NCBI GenBank assembly: GCA_015956445.1 | Contig: WIUZ02000007.1 | Span: 868,001-932,000 of the forward strand | Source: Thelephora terrestris | Lineage: Eukaryota; Basidiomycota; Agaricomycetes; Thelephorales; Thelephoraceae | Reading direction: 5' to 3' | DNA: 64,000 nucleotides | Shown here: one piece after another, positions 45,841 to 59,177 of the stretch | Numbering within the stretch: the stretch's first letter is position 1 | How the letters are laid out: every line of letters starts with the position of its first letter | Program-made: the position numbers and the translations under genes | Notes under the pieces: generated by a model | The model's input: only the letters and a program-made list of their open reading frames with translations | Databases searched by the model: none | Told to the model about the DNA's origin: nothing

Positions 45841-48672
45841 ATGCTGCTCTCAACCTCGACTTCAACTTCCAGTGACGGCATCGGGACAGGTTTCGTAACA
45901 CCACTCTCTCGCCAGCTCTCAGTAGCCAGCAGCTTCGCCTCGACGTCACTGAAATCCTCGGAATTGGATGACCGTGGTGCGTATGTGTTCAATCAATTTT
46001 ACTCGCGCCGCATGGTCTCCGCGTGGCTTCCGGGACCCAGCCCCGGAAATGTGCGTGCGAGGGAAAACAAGGGTGAAACCTCTTGCTAACGCGATTTCAC
46101 CCGTGGTGTATTCTTGTTTCAGAAAATGTCACATTAACGTCAAGTTCGGGTAAGTTTTTGAAGAATGGGAGGAGAAAAAGCCAAGAGTGCGTTCTAGATC
46201 GACCCTGCTGAAGTAATCATCCAACTAACAATCCGCTTGACTGTCATTCGGCATCCAATTAGAGATCTAGAGTTTCTGGCTGCTTCTACACACATCACAG
46301 AACTTTCATACAGCGTATCCGATATACAGGCGCGAATATTCGGTGTGTGTCGCGTGTCCGGATCTCACCCTTGCTTGTCTCATCAATCTACCACCACCTG
46401 TCTGGTTTCTGCAGAGATCCAGGAACTTCGTCACAAGTCCCAAGGGTCATCGGACGCGTCGGGGGCCAACAATGAGATCGATCAATTACTTGTCAGCTTG
46501 GATGAAAGATTGGAGTCGGTTACGAAAGGCGTGAAGGCCGTCACGGAGACTCTCGAGCCGATTCTCAACCGAACTTCGTTTCCCTCTGGAATATGCGCAG
46601 ATGGCGAGATAGTGGTCATTATTAGGAAACATGCGGCCCTCATGGCTGAGTGGGAGGCTGCAAAGGCTGAGAGCGAAACGCTCAGAGATGAATTGAAGGA
46701 GGACAAGTGGCTGATCGTGTTTAGGACAGTGACCGAACAGGCTGGAGGTCTGATGTCGAGTTTGGAGAAGGGCGTGAACCGGTGTCAGGTGCGTTTAAAT
46801 CCGAGATATCGCCTGCGGCCGGTCGTTCATCTCCGTCCAATAGGACTTCATCACGCAAGTTCATCTGAGAGACGATCAACGACGATCGTCGATACGGTCA
46901 GACAAGTCCCCGCCCACTTTAGAATCGTATTTTGCGCTTCTACAGTCATACGAAGCCAAGAAGAAGTATGATGCAGTTTCCCGCCTCGTTTTCAAGATCA
47001 AGGCTAAGGTGTTCTCTCCAGGCACTATGTCCCGGCCATCACGAAGGTGTTATCCGTCCTCGATAAGGGCGCCCAAGATCGTGTCACAAAGAATGGTGAA
47101 TGTTTACGACGACACGCGGAGTCCACACACCGGTGGAAGAACCTTCGAGAAAGAATACACCGAACCGATGAAGACATGGAGGATGTTCGACGGATACTCC
47201 AAGGTGACGAGCTGACACCGAGTGAGAGCGGGTCGGCCCTTTCCGCGGCCACGTCGGGATCCAAAGGCGGAAAGTCATCGAAAAGTGTCGAGAAGGCAAA
47301 GTCTCCGTTTCGAAAGTTGGCGCAGAAACTCAGAGGCTCTCCGAAACAACTACCATCCCTGCCGGTTACACCCACATTGTTCAAGACCACTCGGGAACCG
47401 TCCTCGGAACCAACCCGTACACTGCGGGCGAGATCTTCTCTGATTTTCCGTGGCAAGAGCGAGGAACCGTCAACTCCAGAGAGACCAAGTCATAAACACA
47501 CGCAGAGTTTGACGCCAGGGAGATCGACACCTAGTGCTACGGATACCCTTCGGGGCAAGCCGAAGTGGAACGCATCGACGAAGATAGTCCAGGACGAGTC
47601 TCTTTCTACGCCGAAGAATACTCCCAACGGTACTAACAACCAGGAAACTTCGCCTCATCGACGAAGCGTCTCACGAGCATCCATGTCTTCTTCTCGCCCA
47701 TGGTCTCCCATAACCCAATCCTCCATCCCATCCGTCACTCAGTCATCAATATTCACAAGACCTCCCTCACGTGTCCGCTCATCCTCACGCACTGGCTATA
47801 CCCCTGGGCCCCCGATACGACCACCATCACGCTCACATCCGAACGCCCCTGCAACGATCACCCCACCCCGTGCACGCCCGAAGACGCCAAGTAATATTCC
47901 TGCCCCCTCTATCCAATGGAGATCATTCTCTGATGGGGATGGACCCGTCATGTCTCCTACCTTTTCGGGATCGATAGGCGCTTCCTCCACTTCTGGTCGG
48001 GAGACGCCTGCAGACGCCCTTTCGCCACACCCACGCCCTCCCAGCCGCTCTATGATCCCTATTCCCAGCTTGAAGTTCTCGTCCCCATCACGATCTGCGT
48101 CTGCTATGTCCAACTACTCAGATTTTGACCCTTCTTTCAATCCCTTCCTTCAAGACACCACGATAAAGGCCCGTTTATCGAGCCAAACAGGCTATCAAGA
48201 TGCGAGGAAGACACCGAAACCCGGGATGCACACACTCCCTCCATCGAGCTTCCGGGACGGTATGTCTCCGCGATCACCCGCGACGCATTCACGGCCCGGC
48301 TCGCGGGCAGGAGCCCATACCCCTGGTGTGGATGGACAAAACCCACACATCTACGTCCCCACGAGTTCGAAGGACCCTCTGGACATGGAGGTCGCTCGTG
48401 TCGTTAACTCGATCCCCCACGCCCTTCTGATTGAACGTGTTGACCCCCCACTGAAGACTGTACCGAGGGAAGGAGAAGAAGTCAGGGCACAGTACGCGGT
48501 GTCCAGTCCACTATCTAGGAAATTGATCACGTGCAAGTTGACGACGCTGACAAGGCCCAGTGCCAGAGGTAGTGGGCAAGAACCGGGAACGACGAAGAAG
48601 GTGATGTGTAGGGTTGGGGGAGGATGGCAGGGTTTGCAGGTGTACATCCAAAACCATCAGGCTGGAGCGTGA
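45841..48672 (+). CDS. KAR9: KAR9 family microtubule/spindle-orientation protein
   Basis: Multi-exon gene: MLLSTSTSTSSDGIG start, a 27-nt second exon, then DLEFLAASTHITELSYSVSD, EIQELRHK, EWEAAKAESETLRDELKEDK, FRTVTEQAGGLMSSLEKGVN, ESYFALLQSYEAKKKYDAVS, VLSVLDKGAQDRVTKNGECL and RTDEDMEDVRRIL. These are coiled-coil segments as in Kar9. A long Ser/Pro-rich middle follows (47,300-48,350). The C-terminal 95 residues (SSKDPLDMEVARVVN; CKLTTL; VMCRVGGGWQGLQVYIQNH) form a GAS2-related (GAR) microtubule-binding domain. Kar9 links plus-end trackers to actin-based transport and orients the spindle. At 47,021-47,025 the expected SPG-x-YVPAITKVL is one nucleotide short, so the frame shifts unless a weak 38-nt intron is used. 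Confidence 0.88.
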
Positions 48673-50012
48673 TCCCTCTGGTCTGGTCATTTCCTTACCC
48701 CCCTTCATATGCCCCTTACGCTTTGAGGTGTCGCAACGACCAACCGGTCTCTCCATTTGCGAGCGTCCACGATTGCATGTGCTCGGCATTTTCCCACGTC
48801 ACTGTATGTGGCTCTCCCCTTGTATATGTTTGCTTCGCACTGTTTTACGTTCTCATGTTCATCGTTCCCAGGCTACGCTGTCCTTCCCTATGATATCGGT
48901 CGAAGTACGGGTCCCCCTCTATACATAGAAATATTGCTTGTCCACTGCATGCGATGTCCTTAATTCCCTCCTTGTATATGTTTCTTCATTTCTCGACGTC
49001 AGGATCTCCGTAATAGACACATGGCCATGATCATAATTGTTCGTGTGGAACTAGTAGTGGGTTGGTCATGATGGTATTCCATTCTCCGGTCGCAGGCCTC
49101 ACTAGCGTTCGGACGATCCGACCGAACACACTGTTTCCCCGCAAGGTGAGCTGCACCTTACTGTCCCTCCCGCATGCAACTGTGGGACGTTAGCCCGGCC
49201 TCTACTACTTTTTGAATCGAAACATTGGGGCACCTCCCTTATCTTATTGAGTACAAACCACCAAGATATCACTGTGGGTAGCAACCCATTCTCAATTGTG
49301 TTGGGCAGGACGTCGTTCTCCCGGCATCTTTTATCTGTTTATCTAACGGAGACGTGAAAGTGGGCTTATCGATGAACGTTAATTACGACAGCATCACCGC
49401 GACGTACGCCTTCAGATCCGGAGCTCTCGCGTTAGCTTCTAGCAGCTCAGGCCTAATTTTAGCCCCGACCACAGCCGTACCTGATATGCCAAACCTCACC
49501 TTATTGCTTATCGCGTGAGAGCCTCTCAATTTGTCCGAGGACCTCAGAAGCATTACTGATGCAGGGTTGTGGATTGTGTACAGTGAGCGAATGATGGACA
49601 AACGAAGGGAAACGACAAAAATGACAGGGAAAAGAATAAGACGTGATAGCGAAATTCCTAGAACCCTGGATCGAATATCAAAACACGGGCGACGAGAGTG
49701 ATGTGATGTGTATGTGTTTGTGTGGGTGATGTTGTCAATGAGCGATACTCCGGGTACTATGTGAGTGGGAAGTGGGCGGTGGATCGATGGCGGATGGGAG
49801 GAAAGGGGCATGCGTAAACGATGAGGGATGGATCGGATGCGATAAAGAGCGGAGGATGAGAGGGGTGGCTGGGCGTCAGACGATGGTAGAAGGAAACAGC
49901 AGCCTTACACCTTGTGGTTTTACCCTCACCCTTCGTCGTGCACCTAGGTATCCTTCTTGACCACAGGGTAGGCTCCAAGCGCGCGGGGATGTGCGACGTC
50001 GCATTCATCAGA
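48673..50012. other. Intergenic, no gene seen
   Basis: About 1.3 kb between KAR9 and the stop of a minus-strand membrane-protein gene (tail to tail). The minus-strand frame at 49,383-49,811 has one hydrophobic patch but no splice or family support. Confidence 0.4.
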
Positions 50013-51560
50013 CTAGCGTGTGACCTTTGTCGCCACCGAGGTTCCCAGCGAGCCGTCAGAGATCTGCGTCGTGAGCTGATGCTCCTTGCCTCGCTTTTCG
50101 TCCAAGTCGACCGAAGACCGCAGTCCTTGAGAAGTCACCGTACCGGTAATACCCTCGCGATTATTGTTACCCGGAACGGCGACGACGTGAGAGGTGGGAA
50201 GGTCTGAATCAACTCCCATCAGAGTCATCCGAGCGATCTCAACGCTGGTGTCGAAGCCTGGATCGACGGTGTCCTGCTGCATGAATGGGTCGCCGGCATC
50301 CAGAGCACGAAGTATCGCGGGTATGATGACGGACATGCTGGACACGATCACTGACACCGACGCTTCCACACCGCCTGCGAAGAAGAGAAGGGAAGCGTAC
50401 GTGAGGTGAGTGGAGGTTCGAGAGATTGCGTGTCACTGAACGAGAGACCGTCCGTACCAAAAATGGCTTCTAGAACCCCTGGCCTGTACATCACCAGAAC
50501 GGCGTGCGTGACCGAAGCCATGGAAGTTACGATCGATACGGAGAATATCCTGAGTAAGCGAGAGCGCAACGCTGGAACGCAAACACCCTTGAGGATCTGA
50601 TTCCTTGGGTGAGATCCGCCGAACAAACAGAAAGGGCGGGAGGTTCGCCATACCAGCAAGGGGGTACAAATCAAGATCCCGTCCGAGATGATCGTTGCTT
50701 AAGATCAATTCGACTGATGAGGGCGGGTGAGACACGAGCGAACGCGACGGCTTACTGATCATCTGAGTGACAGGAACGGCTTTTGGGAGGACGCATATGG
50801 ATCCGGGAACGTCCTTCCACCCTGGATCAGTGATCTCACAAACCCAGTATGCCTGCAGAACCAGTACGAGGTACTGTGCGAAGAGGAATGCAGCGATCCC
50901 TGGGGGCGGAGAATAAGCAAAACAGGAAAAGGACGTTGAGGGTAGAAGCGGCGAACATAACAGGATCTTCTTCTGTAGCCGCCAGGGGGTGACCCGGACC
51001 ACAGTCAACACGATGGAGATCCTTCCTCCCCTGTTCGATGGTGAGCGCAAGATCCTGAGTTGGACGAACGACTCTCACCAAACTGGCGTGTAAAAACCAC
51101 CAATCATAAGATAAGCCCCGGTGATTCTTTGACCTCGGGAAAGGGACGCTATTATCCACCGCGAGCGATTGATCGGATGAAGCACATTTGCACGTTATGG
51201 TAAAATCTTACCTCGAGCCAGCATGGAAGTGCCTAAAGCCGCGGAAAGAAAAATAGTCAATTTTGAAATCTGAGACCAGCCACGGCGCTTTTAGCAGATG
51301 CTTGCACGAACCGATCACGAAAAGGACGAAGACGAGAGAACTGAACAAGACGACAGTATCGTCATGGCCCCATATTCCCCTCGAAAATCTCGTAAAACAT
51401 CTGTAGAAGGTGACAACGACCGTGAGAGCAAATAAAGCCGTCGCGCTGACTGGAGGAGGGACATCAGCCGGCGATCCACGAAACTGAATGTGGAAGCGCT
51501 AAACTGAACTCACTCCTAAGATCCTCGAAGTCGATGGGGTCGCCCATCCCTTGGCCCTCA
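50013..51560 (-). CDS. Seven-helix-like fungal membrane protein (splicing incomplete)
   Basis: Minus-strand exons with successive hydrophobic helices: PPPVSATALFALTVVVTFYR with GIWGHDDTVVLFSSLVFVLF (51,345-51,480), FYTPVWGGRISIVLTVVRV (about 51,010-51,090), TLNVLFLFCLF, IAAFLFAQYLVLVLQAYWVC with EITDPGWKDVPGS (50,780-50,910), then MASVTHAVLVMYRPG (about 50,500) and ASVSVIVSSMSVIIPAILRA (about 50,350), followed by a hydrophilic tail ending TKVTR at 50,013. The order and the W-DD motif after the first helix resemble Agaricomycete integral-membrane proteins of rhodopsin-like topology; function unknown. I could not resolve the start codon or two mid-gene junctions (near 51,190 and 50,930), so a frameshifted or decaying copy is possible. 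Confidence 0.55.
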
Positions 51561-53366
51561 GTCAAGAAGTGGACGGAAAAAACGGGAGGGAAGGGCGAGA
51601 ACGGGGGCGGGAGAGGAGGACTGGTAGTTCATTGGGTCTGACAGACATTCATCATATAATGTCCACGTCCGACATCTTAAGACAGGAGCCCGAGCCCTGT
51701 CCGTAGAGAAAAGGTTCCGAGAGCTGTTCATCGCGCCAAAGCACCGGAAAAATCACGTACGTCACCAAAACCACACAAGATAAAGGATTTCCATTGTCCT
51801 GGTGGTAGTGTGCGACCTCGAAATCGGAGTGAAGAGACGCGCACGGTACCGCGTGATGTGTTCCTGAACGGGCTAAAGGCAAAGATATGAACGCTCACAT
51901 TCACAACGGTCGGTAAGGAACTTGTACGTCAGGCAGTGCCGCGAGTACAGGTCTCCGTCGTTTCGCGAGAGGTCACCAACATTACGAAAATTTACGTAGA
52001 GAGCCCCATGTCCACAAATAGAACCAAAGGAGTTTGCGAAGAGACTCGACCACAGCGATGGGCAGTCAGGCAAGGATGAAGGGCCGATGCTCTCTCGCAG
52101 GAGGGGGAAAATTTGGAGACGTGCAAACTGTTCCGCTGGTTTGCCGGTGAGTGATGCGTGGCCGCGGCCCAAGGCACGCAGCACACACCGGAACGGATAT
52201 CAGTCGCTGCGTGGAGATGATCCTCGGTTCGGATCCGTTTATAGAACCTCACTGCAGAAGCAGATCTTTCAGCTAATGTGAGTAGTTGCGCTTCCGATTT
52301 CCTGTCTGCCTTTTGATCGGAGTGGGTCTTGCGCGGCGGCTTGTAACATCGGCCTCCGACTGGTTCAGTTTCCGGCCTTTGAGGTCGTCAGCGATCCGTG
52401 GTACCATGCGTGCGTTTCTGGTTGCGAGTCCCAGGATGCCGAATACTGAGGCAATCAAAGGCTTGGGCAGCGGCATTTCGAAATTGTGACACGCCTAATC
52501 TCGCTTGGGAATGTGCTTCCCATTCCTGAGGTCCGGGAAAATTCAGATTGCGTTTACGCCGACTGCTTTGTAAAAAGCGACGCTCGTGAACAGGGCCTGA
52601 GCGGGGAATGCATTAATACGACCTACACCCCAGATGGGGGACAAAGGCTTTTGTCCACATCCGCAAGTTCCTTGTCCTGGATCTCCTCTTGGATTTGTCC
52701 CATCTTGAGTGTTCTTAACGGAGCTTTGAAGCCCAGAGTGCAGTGTAGCGGTTTGCAATTGCAGTGAATATCAAAGGTGATTGGGTGATTACCCTGCGGG
52801 GAATCAGCTGGCAGCTCGGTCGGCCTTCAATCACGAGGATCAACGGGGTGGCGTAAGTATTCGATGGGATCTAGCCTTGTGTTCAACTTCAATGGTCGAG
52901 GCTCATCACGAGAGCCTATAGGAATAGTATTGGCAAGAGGCACAAGGTCCTAGCGCTCTTTCCTTTTTTTGGATTAATTACCCCCCAACTTTGCTTCCGC
53001 TCGGGAGCCTTCTCGGGGACAGACAAACTATAGAGTTCATCTCCGCTCCGTCCCACCGTTTTTTAGTCTTCAGAGTTACAACGTGCGACGTCTGCAGACC
53101 GGGATCAGGGAAAGGAGTGTCACTGGTTCATCCAATCAGCACATTTGCATTTGCTCGTCCGTCGGGGCAGCAAGTCGAGCCTGGTTGCGTAGAGGATGTT
53201 CAAACGCCTCTTCGTGAGCATAGTAGGGGATTACGAGAGGAAGCGAGAAGCACATAGTTTAGCAATACTGAGATCTCAATCGGCCCCCGTGAAAACATCC
53301 CTCCAACCTAACATCTCAGACCATCCTTAGATGATCTACGGGCGGACCAATGAAGAGGCGTGCGGA
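51561..53366. other. Long region without a supportable gene
   Basis: About 1.8 kb. Several frames under 100 codons lie on both strands; none has recognisable domains, repeated motifs or convincing splice partners. It lies between the 5' side of the membrane-protein gene and the 3' end of TRAPPC12. Confidence 0.4.
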
Positions 53367-56028
53367 TTAGTTGGTAGGCATCTTCAGGCAGGTCGTCCTC
53401 AACCCATCCCCACTCAATTGAGCCACCTGAATCAAGAGATCTTTCTTGAGCTCCATCCCGTGCGACGCGCGGAGTTCGTATAATGTAGCTGGGGGTCGTA
53501 CATCAGAGTCCGAATGTGCACATGTGACAGGATAGGCGGCCAGACACGGTATCCAGGGAAAGCACAAGGGGCGGAGAAGCGTGCGGGGGGAAATTGTCAG
53601 TTTACGGCACCCCAAAATCGAGCCAGGCAGCTAATCCGGAAGAAAATGGGGGTGGGAATGGGAAACTACTTACAGATGTTGAACAGGAAAGGCTCCGTCG
53701 TGACGATCTCAAAAGGGTTCCTGCGTAAAGCTCCTTCGAGGACTTCGATACCCTGCGCGGATAAAATAAGCACCATAGGTACTCAACACTCCAACAACAG
53801 ATAGAAACATACCTCCTTGAGCTTTCCTTGGCTTAACATTGCAACGCCGAGGTTGTTCACGGCCTATCAGGTTTGAACAAAGGTCGCGTGAAACGGTGAT
53901 CAGCAACAGCAGTTTGCCAAGAGAGAGCAATACTAAACAAGACAGGACCACGGACGCCGTGCAATCTCGATCCAATGCAAATGACCAAGAACCTCGTGCT
54001 TCCACAACGAGTTAGGCCTAAGTAATGTGCGAGGGCGGGGATCACTATAACGCGCGAGAAGGGTACGGCCGCCCCGCCCGCTGACAACGAGTGATGAGTC
54101 ACGACGAGGCACAATCGCCGAAACATTAGAGAAACACCCACGCCCTGCCGCGTAGGTCAGACCACCATGAGCAACGTGTGTACGTGATGTCACATTTTCC
54201 TGAGACGAGGGCTCGCGGCATGACGATTCCGCACATGCGCCACTCGACGGGAGGAACTGCGGCCGGCCCCTTCTCGAGAACAATTCCAAATTCGAGTAGA
54301 TGAAACAAAGATAAGAGTCGGAGCGAAGCCAGAACGAAGGAATGGAACATGGGGAGCGAACAAGCCCAGAACCAGAACGAATGACTTACTACGAAATCGT
54401 TTGGATTGATGGCCACAAGTCCCCGCAGGATTTCTTCCGCTCTGATCCAATCTCCCTGAGCGGATGCCATAAGCGCAGCGTTCATGTTTACGAGATTCTT
54501 GTGTCTTTGCGCAATATTTCCCCCACGCCCCCCAGACCCTTGGCTTTGATTCCCGCTTGCAATTGACACTTGGGATCCAAACCGACTGGGATTTGGAGAG
54601 CCATCTGGAGATGCGACCGCAGACACAGATGGTGTCGCAGTGTTTGCGATCGATTCAGACACCTGGTTGAATTCTGCCAGAGCCTGTTCGAGGAGACCAG
54701 CTTGGAGGTATATCCTTCCCACTGCCGATCGCAGTTCGGGTGAGAACGGGGTGCAGAGTGGGGCGAGGAGGCGTGTAGCGGCTGTGAACTCCTAATCGGC
54801 AGCAAATAAAATGTGTCGTGGTGAGGGAAAGAATCTCACAGTCAGAGGCGTAGTATCAATAGCAGAAGAGCGCACACCTTCATTTCAATGAACTGGCTGG
54901 CAATGATCAACGCCATCCTGCTACCTCTCTCTTTCCACATCGCTGCGAGGGCAGTCCCTCCGTCTCCCCTGGGCCCTTTAACGTTCCTCCCCCCAATCCC
55001 TACGGTTACGCTCCCCCTCCTCTCTCTCTCCAATTGTTTGACCCTCTCCCTCTCACCTTCCTCGAGTGCGGCTTTTGCCATAAGTTTGCACTTCTTGATC
55101 ATCGCATACATCGTGTCCAGATAGCCCACGGAATCCCCTGCCCAGTACTTGAGCCTGGAATGGAGGACCTCCAGCTCGAACGGAACGAGGCGTTCAAAGA
55201 CATAGTTGCGCGAGGACAATGGTTCAATCGAGGACAAGACGGAGTACAGGTTCGTGCATTCCGCTGTGCATTGGTTGAAGAGCCGGAGACGGGCGAGGCA
55301 GGAGAGTCGAAGGTACCAGAGCTATATCAAAAGTAGGGCATCCACACGCTGCCGAAGAGTAGCACAAGATAAGCCACGCACAGGCAGAATTGTGCTGATC
55401 TCCTCTGGGTTGGAGGCGACAAGCCTATCGCGAGCCATTCTTGCGATTGCTCTCCAACTGTTCGACATCTGGTCGTTGGTGCTCCTCAGCTCAATTTACA
55501 AAGCAGTGCACGGGGAGTCATCCAATTCAGGTATGACGAACTTACGACCAACGAATGAAAATCATTCCTCTGCCACTCGCCGGTCAGATCCCTAATCGGT
55601 CTCTCCTCAGGTACGATGTATTTGTTCAGTAACGTAGACAAAGGATCGGTCTAGGGATGCAAAGGTTGCTCAACAGATGGTCACCAGGTTAACGCTGGCT
55701 TGAAGTACGAAAGGCGCACATTTGGAATCGGCAGAAACATTGTCGGAGCGATCAACGCGGGGATATAGAGGTCCGGCATCTCCTCCTCATCCTCATCGCT
55801 GTCTGGACCTGGAGCAGATGCTGAAAGCGGTTGGGGTGCGGGAGAAAGCTGAAGATCTTTGTCGGGAGGTGGGCTCATCAAGGCAATGTCAGTCGTGGCT
55901 GGAGGCTGGGCCTGAGCAGACGACGAGGAAACCGTGGAATCTTCCGATGAAGAGTTGTCATCGTCGTGGAAGAATGCGTCAATTTCTCGTGGGTTCCTGG
56001 GTTCTTGTTCCGGCTCAGTTGGGTCCAT
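53367..56028 (-). CDS. TRAPPC12: TRAPPC12-like vesicle-tethering (TRAPP) subunit
   Basis: Exons read right to left from MDPTEPEQEPRNPREIDAFF (start 56,026-56,028). The acidic disordered N-terminus ends IAPTMFLPIPN, then DPLSTLLNKYIVPEERPIRD, SNSWRAIARMARDRLVASNP, LRLSCLARLRLFNQCTAECT, PFELEVLHSRLKYWAGDSVG, VGRIYLQAGLLEQALAEFNQ, NLVNMNAALMASAQGDWIRA, AVNNLGVAMLSQGKLKEGIE, EPFLFNISTLYELRASHGME and LLIQVAQLSGDGLRTTCLKM. The TPR layout and the C-terminal FN-TLYEL to CLK ending match TRAPPC12. The complex acts as tether/GEF in ER-Golgi and endosomal traffic. One intron (about 53,870-54,385) is some 520 bp, ten times the local norm. Shares a 292-bp divergent promoter with the sirtuin gene. Confidence 0.92.
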
Positions 56029-56320
56029 TATTGATATGAGCGGCAATGATGGACGCGGAAAGCGAAGCGGGCCGGGGTTTTCCGAAGCCCCAGTTTTCAG
56101 AATGGACGTGTCATTGGTTTCGGTGCGGTCGATGTCCGTCCGTTATTTACCCTGTGCACACTGCACAGATTTTCCCCATCCGAACTATCGGTGAGGGCCC
56201 GTTGTAAGCTCGGAATCAGGTTCACTCAAGCGGTGGGAGGCCGAACTGTCACACGACGTGACGGCTGCATCACGTCTTGTCAGTAACTGTGACCTGTGAG
56301 TGTGCCAGCCGCCGTGGCGG
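56029..56320. promoter_or_regulatory. Divergent promoter, TRAPPC12 / SIR2
   Basis: 292 bp between divergent start codons, with two tgacgtg/cacgacgtgacgg-like stretches near 56,255 and 56,275. No TATA box seen. Confidence 0.45.
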
Positions 56321-58885
56321 ATGGCGGAAAATCTGGTGAACTCACAGCCGCTGGTTAAACCATCACCTCGCTACTTGGCACAGGCGAAAGCTTTCTTATC
56401 GTACATAGCAGATGTAGAGGTAGACGAGGAGACGATCGAGGACATTCTCACCGGTCTCGATGAGGAATTTATCCCATCTGTTACTAGCGACGGGGAAGAA
56501 TCTGGTGCCGAGCCCAATTCCCCAAGCAGAAACTCTCCAGGCGGCGAGCTGGATGAAGAGGAGGACGAGTTCGCCCAAGAAGGTCAGCCTTCCTTTCACA
56601 TCACCCAGCTTCCGGTTCCGGTGGTACTTATTTGGGCGTTTGTCTCCAGCCAACGATGCGTGGACCGAAGAAGAGGTTAAACAGATAATACAATTCCTAA
56701 AACAGCGTGGTAAGGGGCACGTAGGCTTCTATCCAGCTCCTTCACTTCTCACATTTATGCGCAGGGATGAAGGCCTTCCTCACGGAGTACGTGCTTGTAC
56801 GCCAGATACCGATTGCCCGCATTCTCTATGCGTTCGGTATTTCGTTGGTCAGTACATTGGCTATGAAGCATCTACCGGAGCTCAACGAACCCTGAAGTGC
56901 AAAGAACTGCGGGAGAAGCAACTAAAGACACAGATGTACTTCCTCAAGGTCGTCATCTTCCAAGTGTACGCATTCTATTGTGCATCCGACCTGAAAAATC
57001 GATCGCTTTAATCCTTCCGCTAGCCTACAAAGGAGACAGAAGCTTTCGCTTTACAACAGCGTCGATGATGCCGTCGATCTCATCCACAAATCGCGGAACA
57101 TCCTCATCCTGACAGGAGCGGGGATCAGTAAGCAGATGTCAGCCGTCCCCAATTTTCCGAGCTAAGAGCATGCTAAGGTGTATCATGCGGCATACCTGAC
57201 TTTCGCTCCGAAAACGGGTTGTATGCAAGCTTGAAGGAGAGGAATGACTACGATCTTGACGATCCTCAGCAAATGCAAGTCGCGCTTCATGTCGTGGGCT
57301 CGCTTCTTCACGTTCATCTCACAGGTTTGATATTAAATACTTCCGAGAGAAGCCAGATGGTGAGCAAATCGACGGTCACCCAACAACATTGCACCTGACC
57401 GTCACTTATACGTCCTCAGTCTTCTAGTGAGTGAGCCCGCACGATCACATACATTCATGCTGAGTCTGACACTGTGCAGTGGTTTTGCAAAGTATGGTTC
57501 TGGCCTCGACCGATCCGTGGAAAACTGACCATTTGTCACAGGGACATATACCCATCCAGGTTCATCCCCTCACCGTGTCACCGTTTCATAAAGCTCATCG
57601 AGGACCAAGGCAAGGTAAGCGTACCATACATGTGTCGTCATCTATGAGCCATGTCTGATCTTCACCGTCAGCTTCTACGCGTAAGTCCTATACCGTGGCA
57701 CCGGGAGCATTTCCTTTGTTTACGGTTTGGATGACCCCCGATGACGATGATCAGAACTACACCCAGAACATTGACACCCTTGAGACCGCCGCAGGGGTGA
57801 GACGTGTTCTCCAGTGTCACGGGTCATTCGCTACTGCTTCCTGCATTCAATGTTGCGTGAAAGTGGTCGGTGTTGAGATAGAGGAGGAGATATTGGCCAG
57901 TCGAGTACCTTTGTGCAAGGTCTGTAATGCAGGGGGCGGGAACACGGGCAAGGCCTCAAAGGCTTCGAAAGAACAACACAAGAGGAAAAAGAAAAAGCGG
58001 AAGAATAACGGGTGGGACGAGGACGACAGTGAAGAAGACGAACCAGATCTCCCGAATCACCCTCCTGGGATCATGAAGGTCTTTCACCCTCCTTCACCTT
58101 GCTCTTGTCGTGGCTGATATACCTCCCTCGTCAACTCGCACAGCCTGACATCACTTTTTTCGGAGAGAAGCTGACAGACGACTTTGACCGTGCGTTGGAG
58201 GAAGATAGGGAGCGTGTGGACCTCGTTTTGATCATCGGGACGTCTCTCAAAGTATCTCCCGTCGCGGAAGCACCAGGTGTGATCAAACCTGGTGTAGCGA
58301 TACCTCATGACTGATTCCCGCTTCCGTCGGTTTCAGGGTACCTCCCCCATTCCGTCCCACAGATCCTCATAAACAAGACACCTATCAACCACATCAATCC
58401 AGACGTGAGCCCCACTCAATTTAACCTTCGTATGGCTGATTTAACCCCCACTGGTCGTAGATAATGTTACTCGGGAACGCGGATACCATCGTGCAGCATC
58501 TTTGTCTCAAGCTCGGATGGGACCTCCCACTCGACCCACGCCAGAAGGGCCCGCTGGCTCAATCGGCAAAGACTCAGGCTATCCTTGGTAAGCGACCATC
58601 GTCAAGTGCGGACTCGGCCAACGAATCGGAGGAGGTCGTAGGACCCACGAGGGTAGGGGACAGGTATGCCAGATTCAACGCTTCCTCTGAAAATGTATAC
58701 AGCACTGACGCGTCATCTCCCTCAGCCATGTGTGGTTGTTCGAAGGTGCGGATGGTGGAAGGTGGTTGAAAGAGTTCGAGAGAACTCTTCAACAAGAACG
58801 AGAAGCTCAGGATTTGATCATTCGGGAGACTTTGGATGAAGGTGACCCCGAGCCGAGGAACGCGAAGAAAGCTAGAGTGATGTAG
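56321..58885 (+). CDS. SIR2: SIR2-family NAD-dependent protein deacetylase
   Basis: Class I sirtuin in many exons. N-terminus: [20 protein letters not shown], acidic [27 protein letters not shown] and [27 protein letters not shown], the helical N-domain of fungal Sir2/Hst1. Catalytic core: [19 protein letters not shown] (spliced at 57,119), [51 protein letters not shown] with the catalytic His, zinc ligands CIQC and [40 protein letters not shown]. Between zinc module and PDITFFG lies a Lys-rich then acidic insertion ([23 protein letters not shown]), probably nuclear targeting. The tail ([11 protein letters not shown] to KKARVM) ends at 58,885. It removes acetyl groups from histones and other proteins in silencing. 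Confidence 0.94.
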
Positions 58886-59177
58886 GTCGAAGTCCGTTAA
58901 CTGAGGGCACAAATACGGTTTCGTTTGTAGAACCCCTCGCAAAGTCGGTTAACTACTTGCAGATTTATTGCTTCGCGAGATACAGAAACTATTTATTTCT
59001 CGACGACTTTGTTAATTCCCGGTCATGAAACCCGCAAGGATTTGTGCGACTCGGGGACACCTAATGCGATATACCAATGTGGATATCGGTGGGCATAATT
59101 AAGTACGTCAAGGTCCGTAAGAGAGAGAAAATTTGAGAAGCGGAAGAGAAAATGATGGAAAATTTATAATCCGACAA

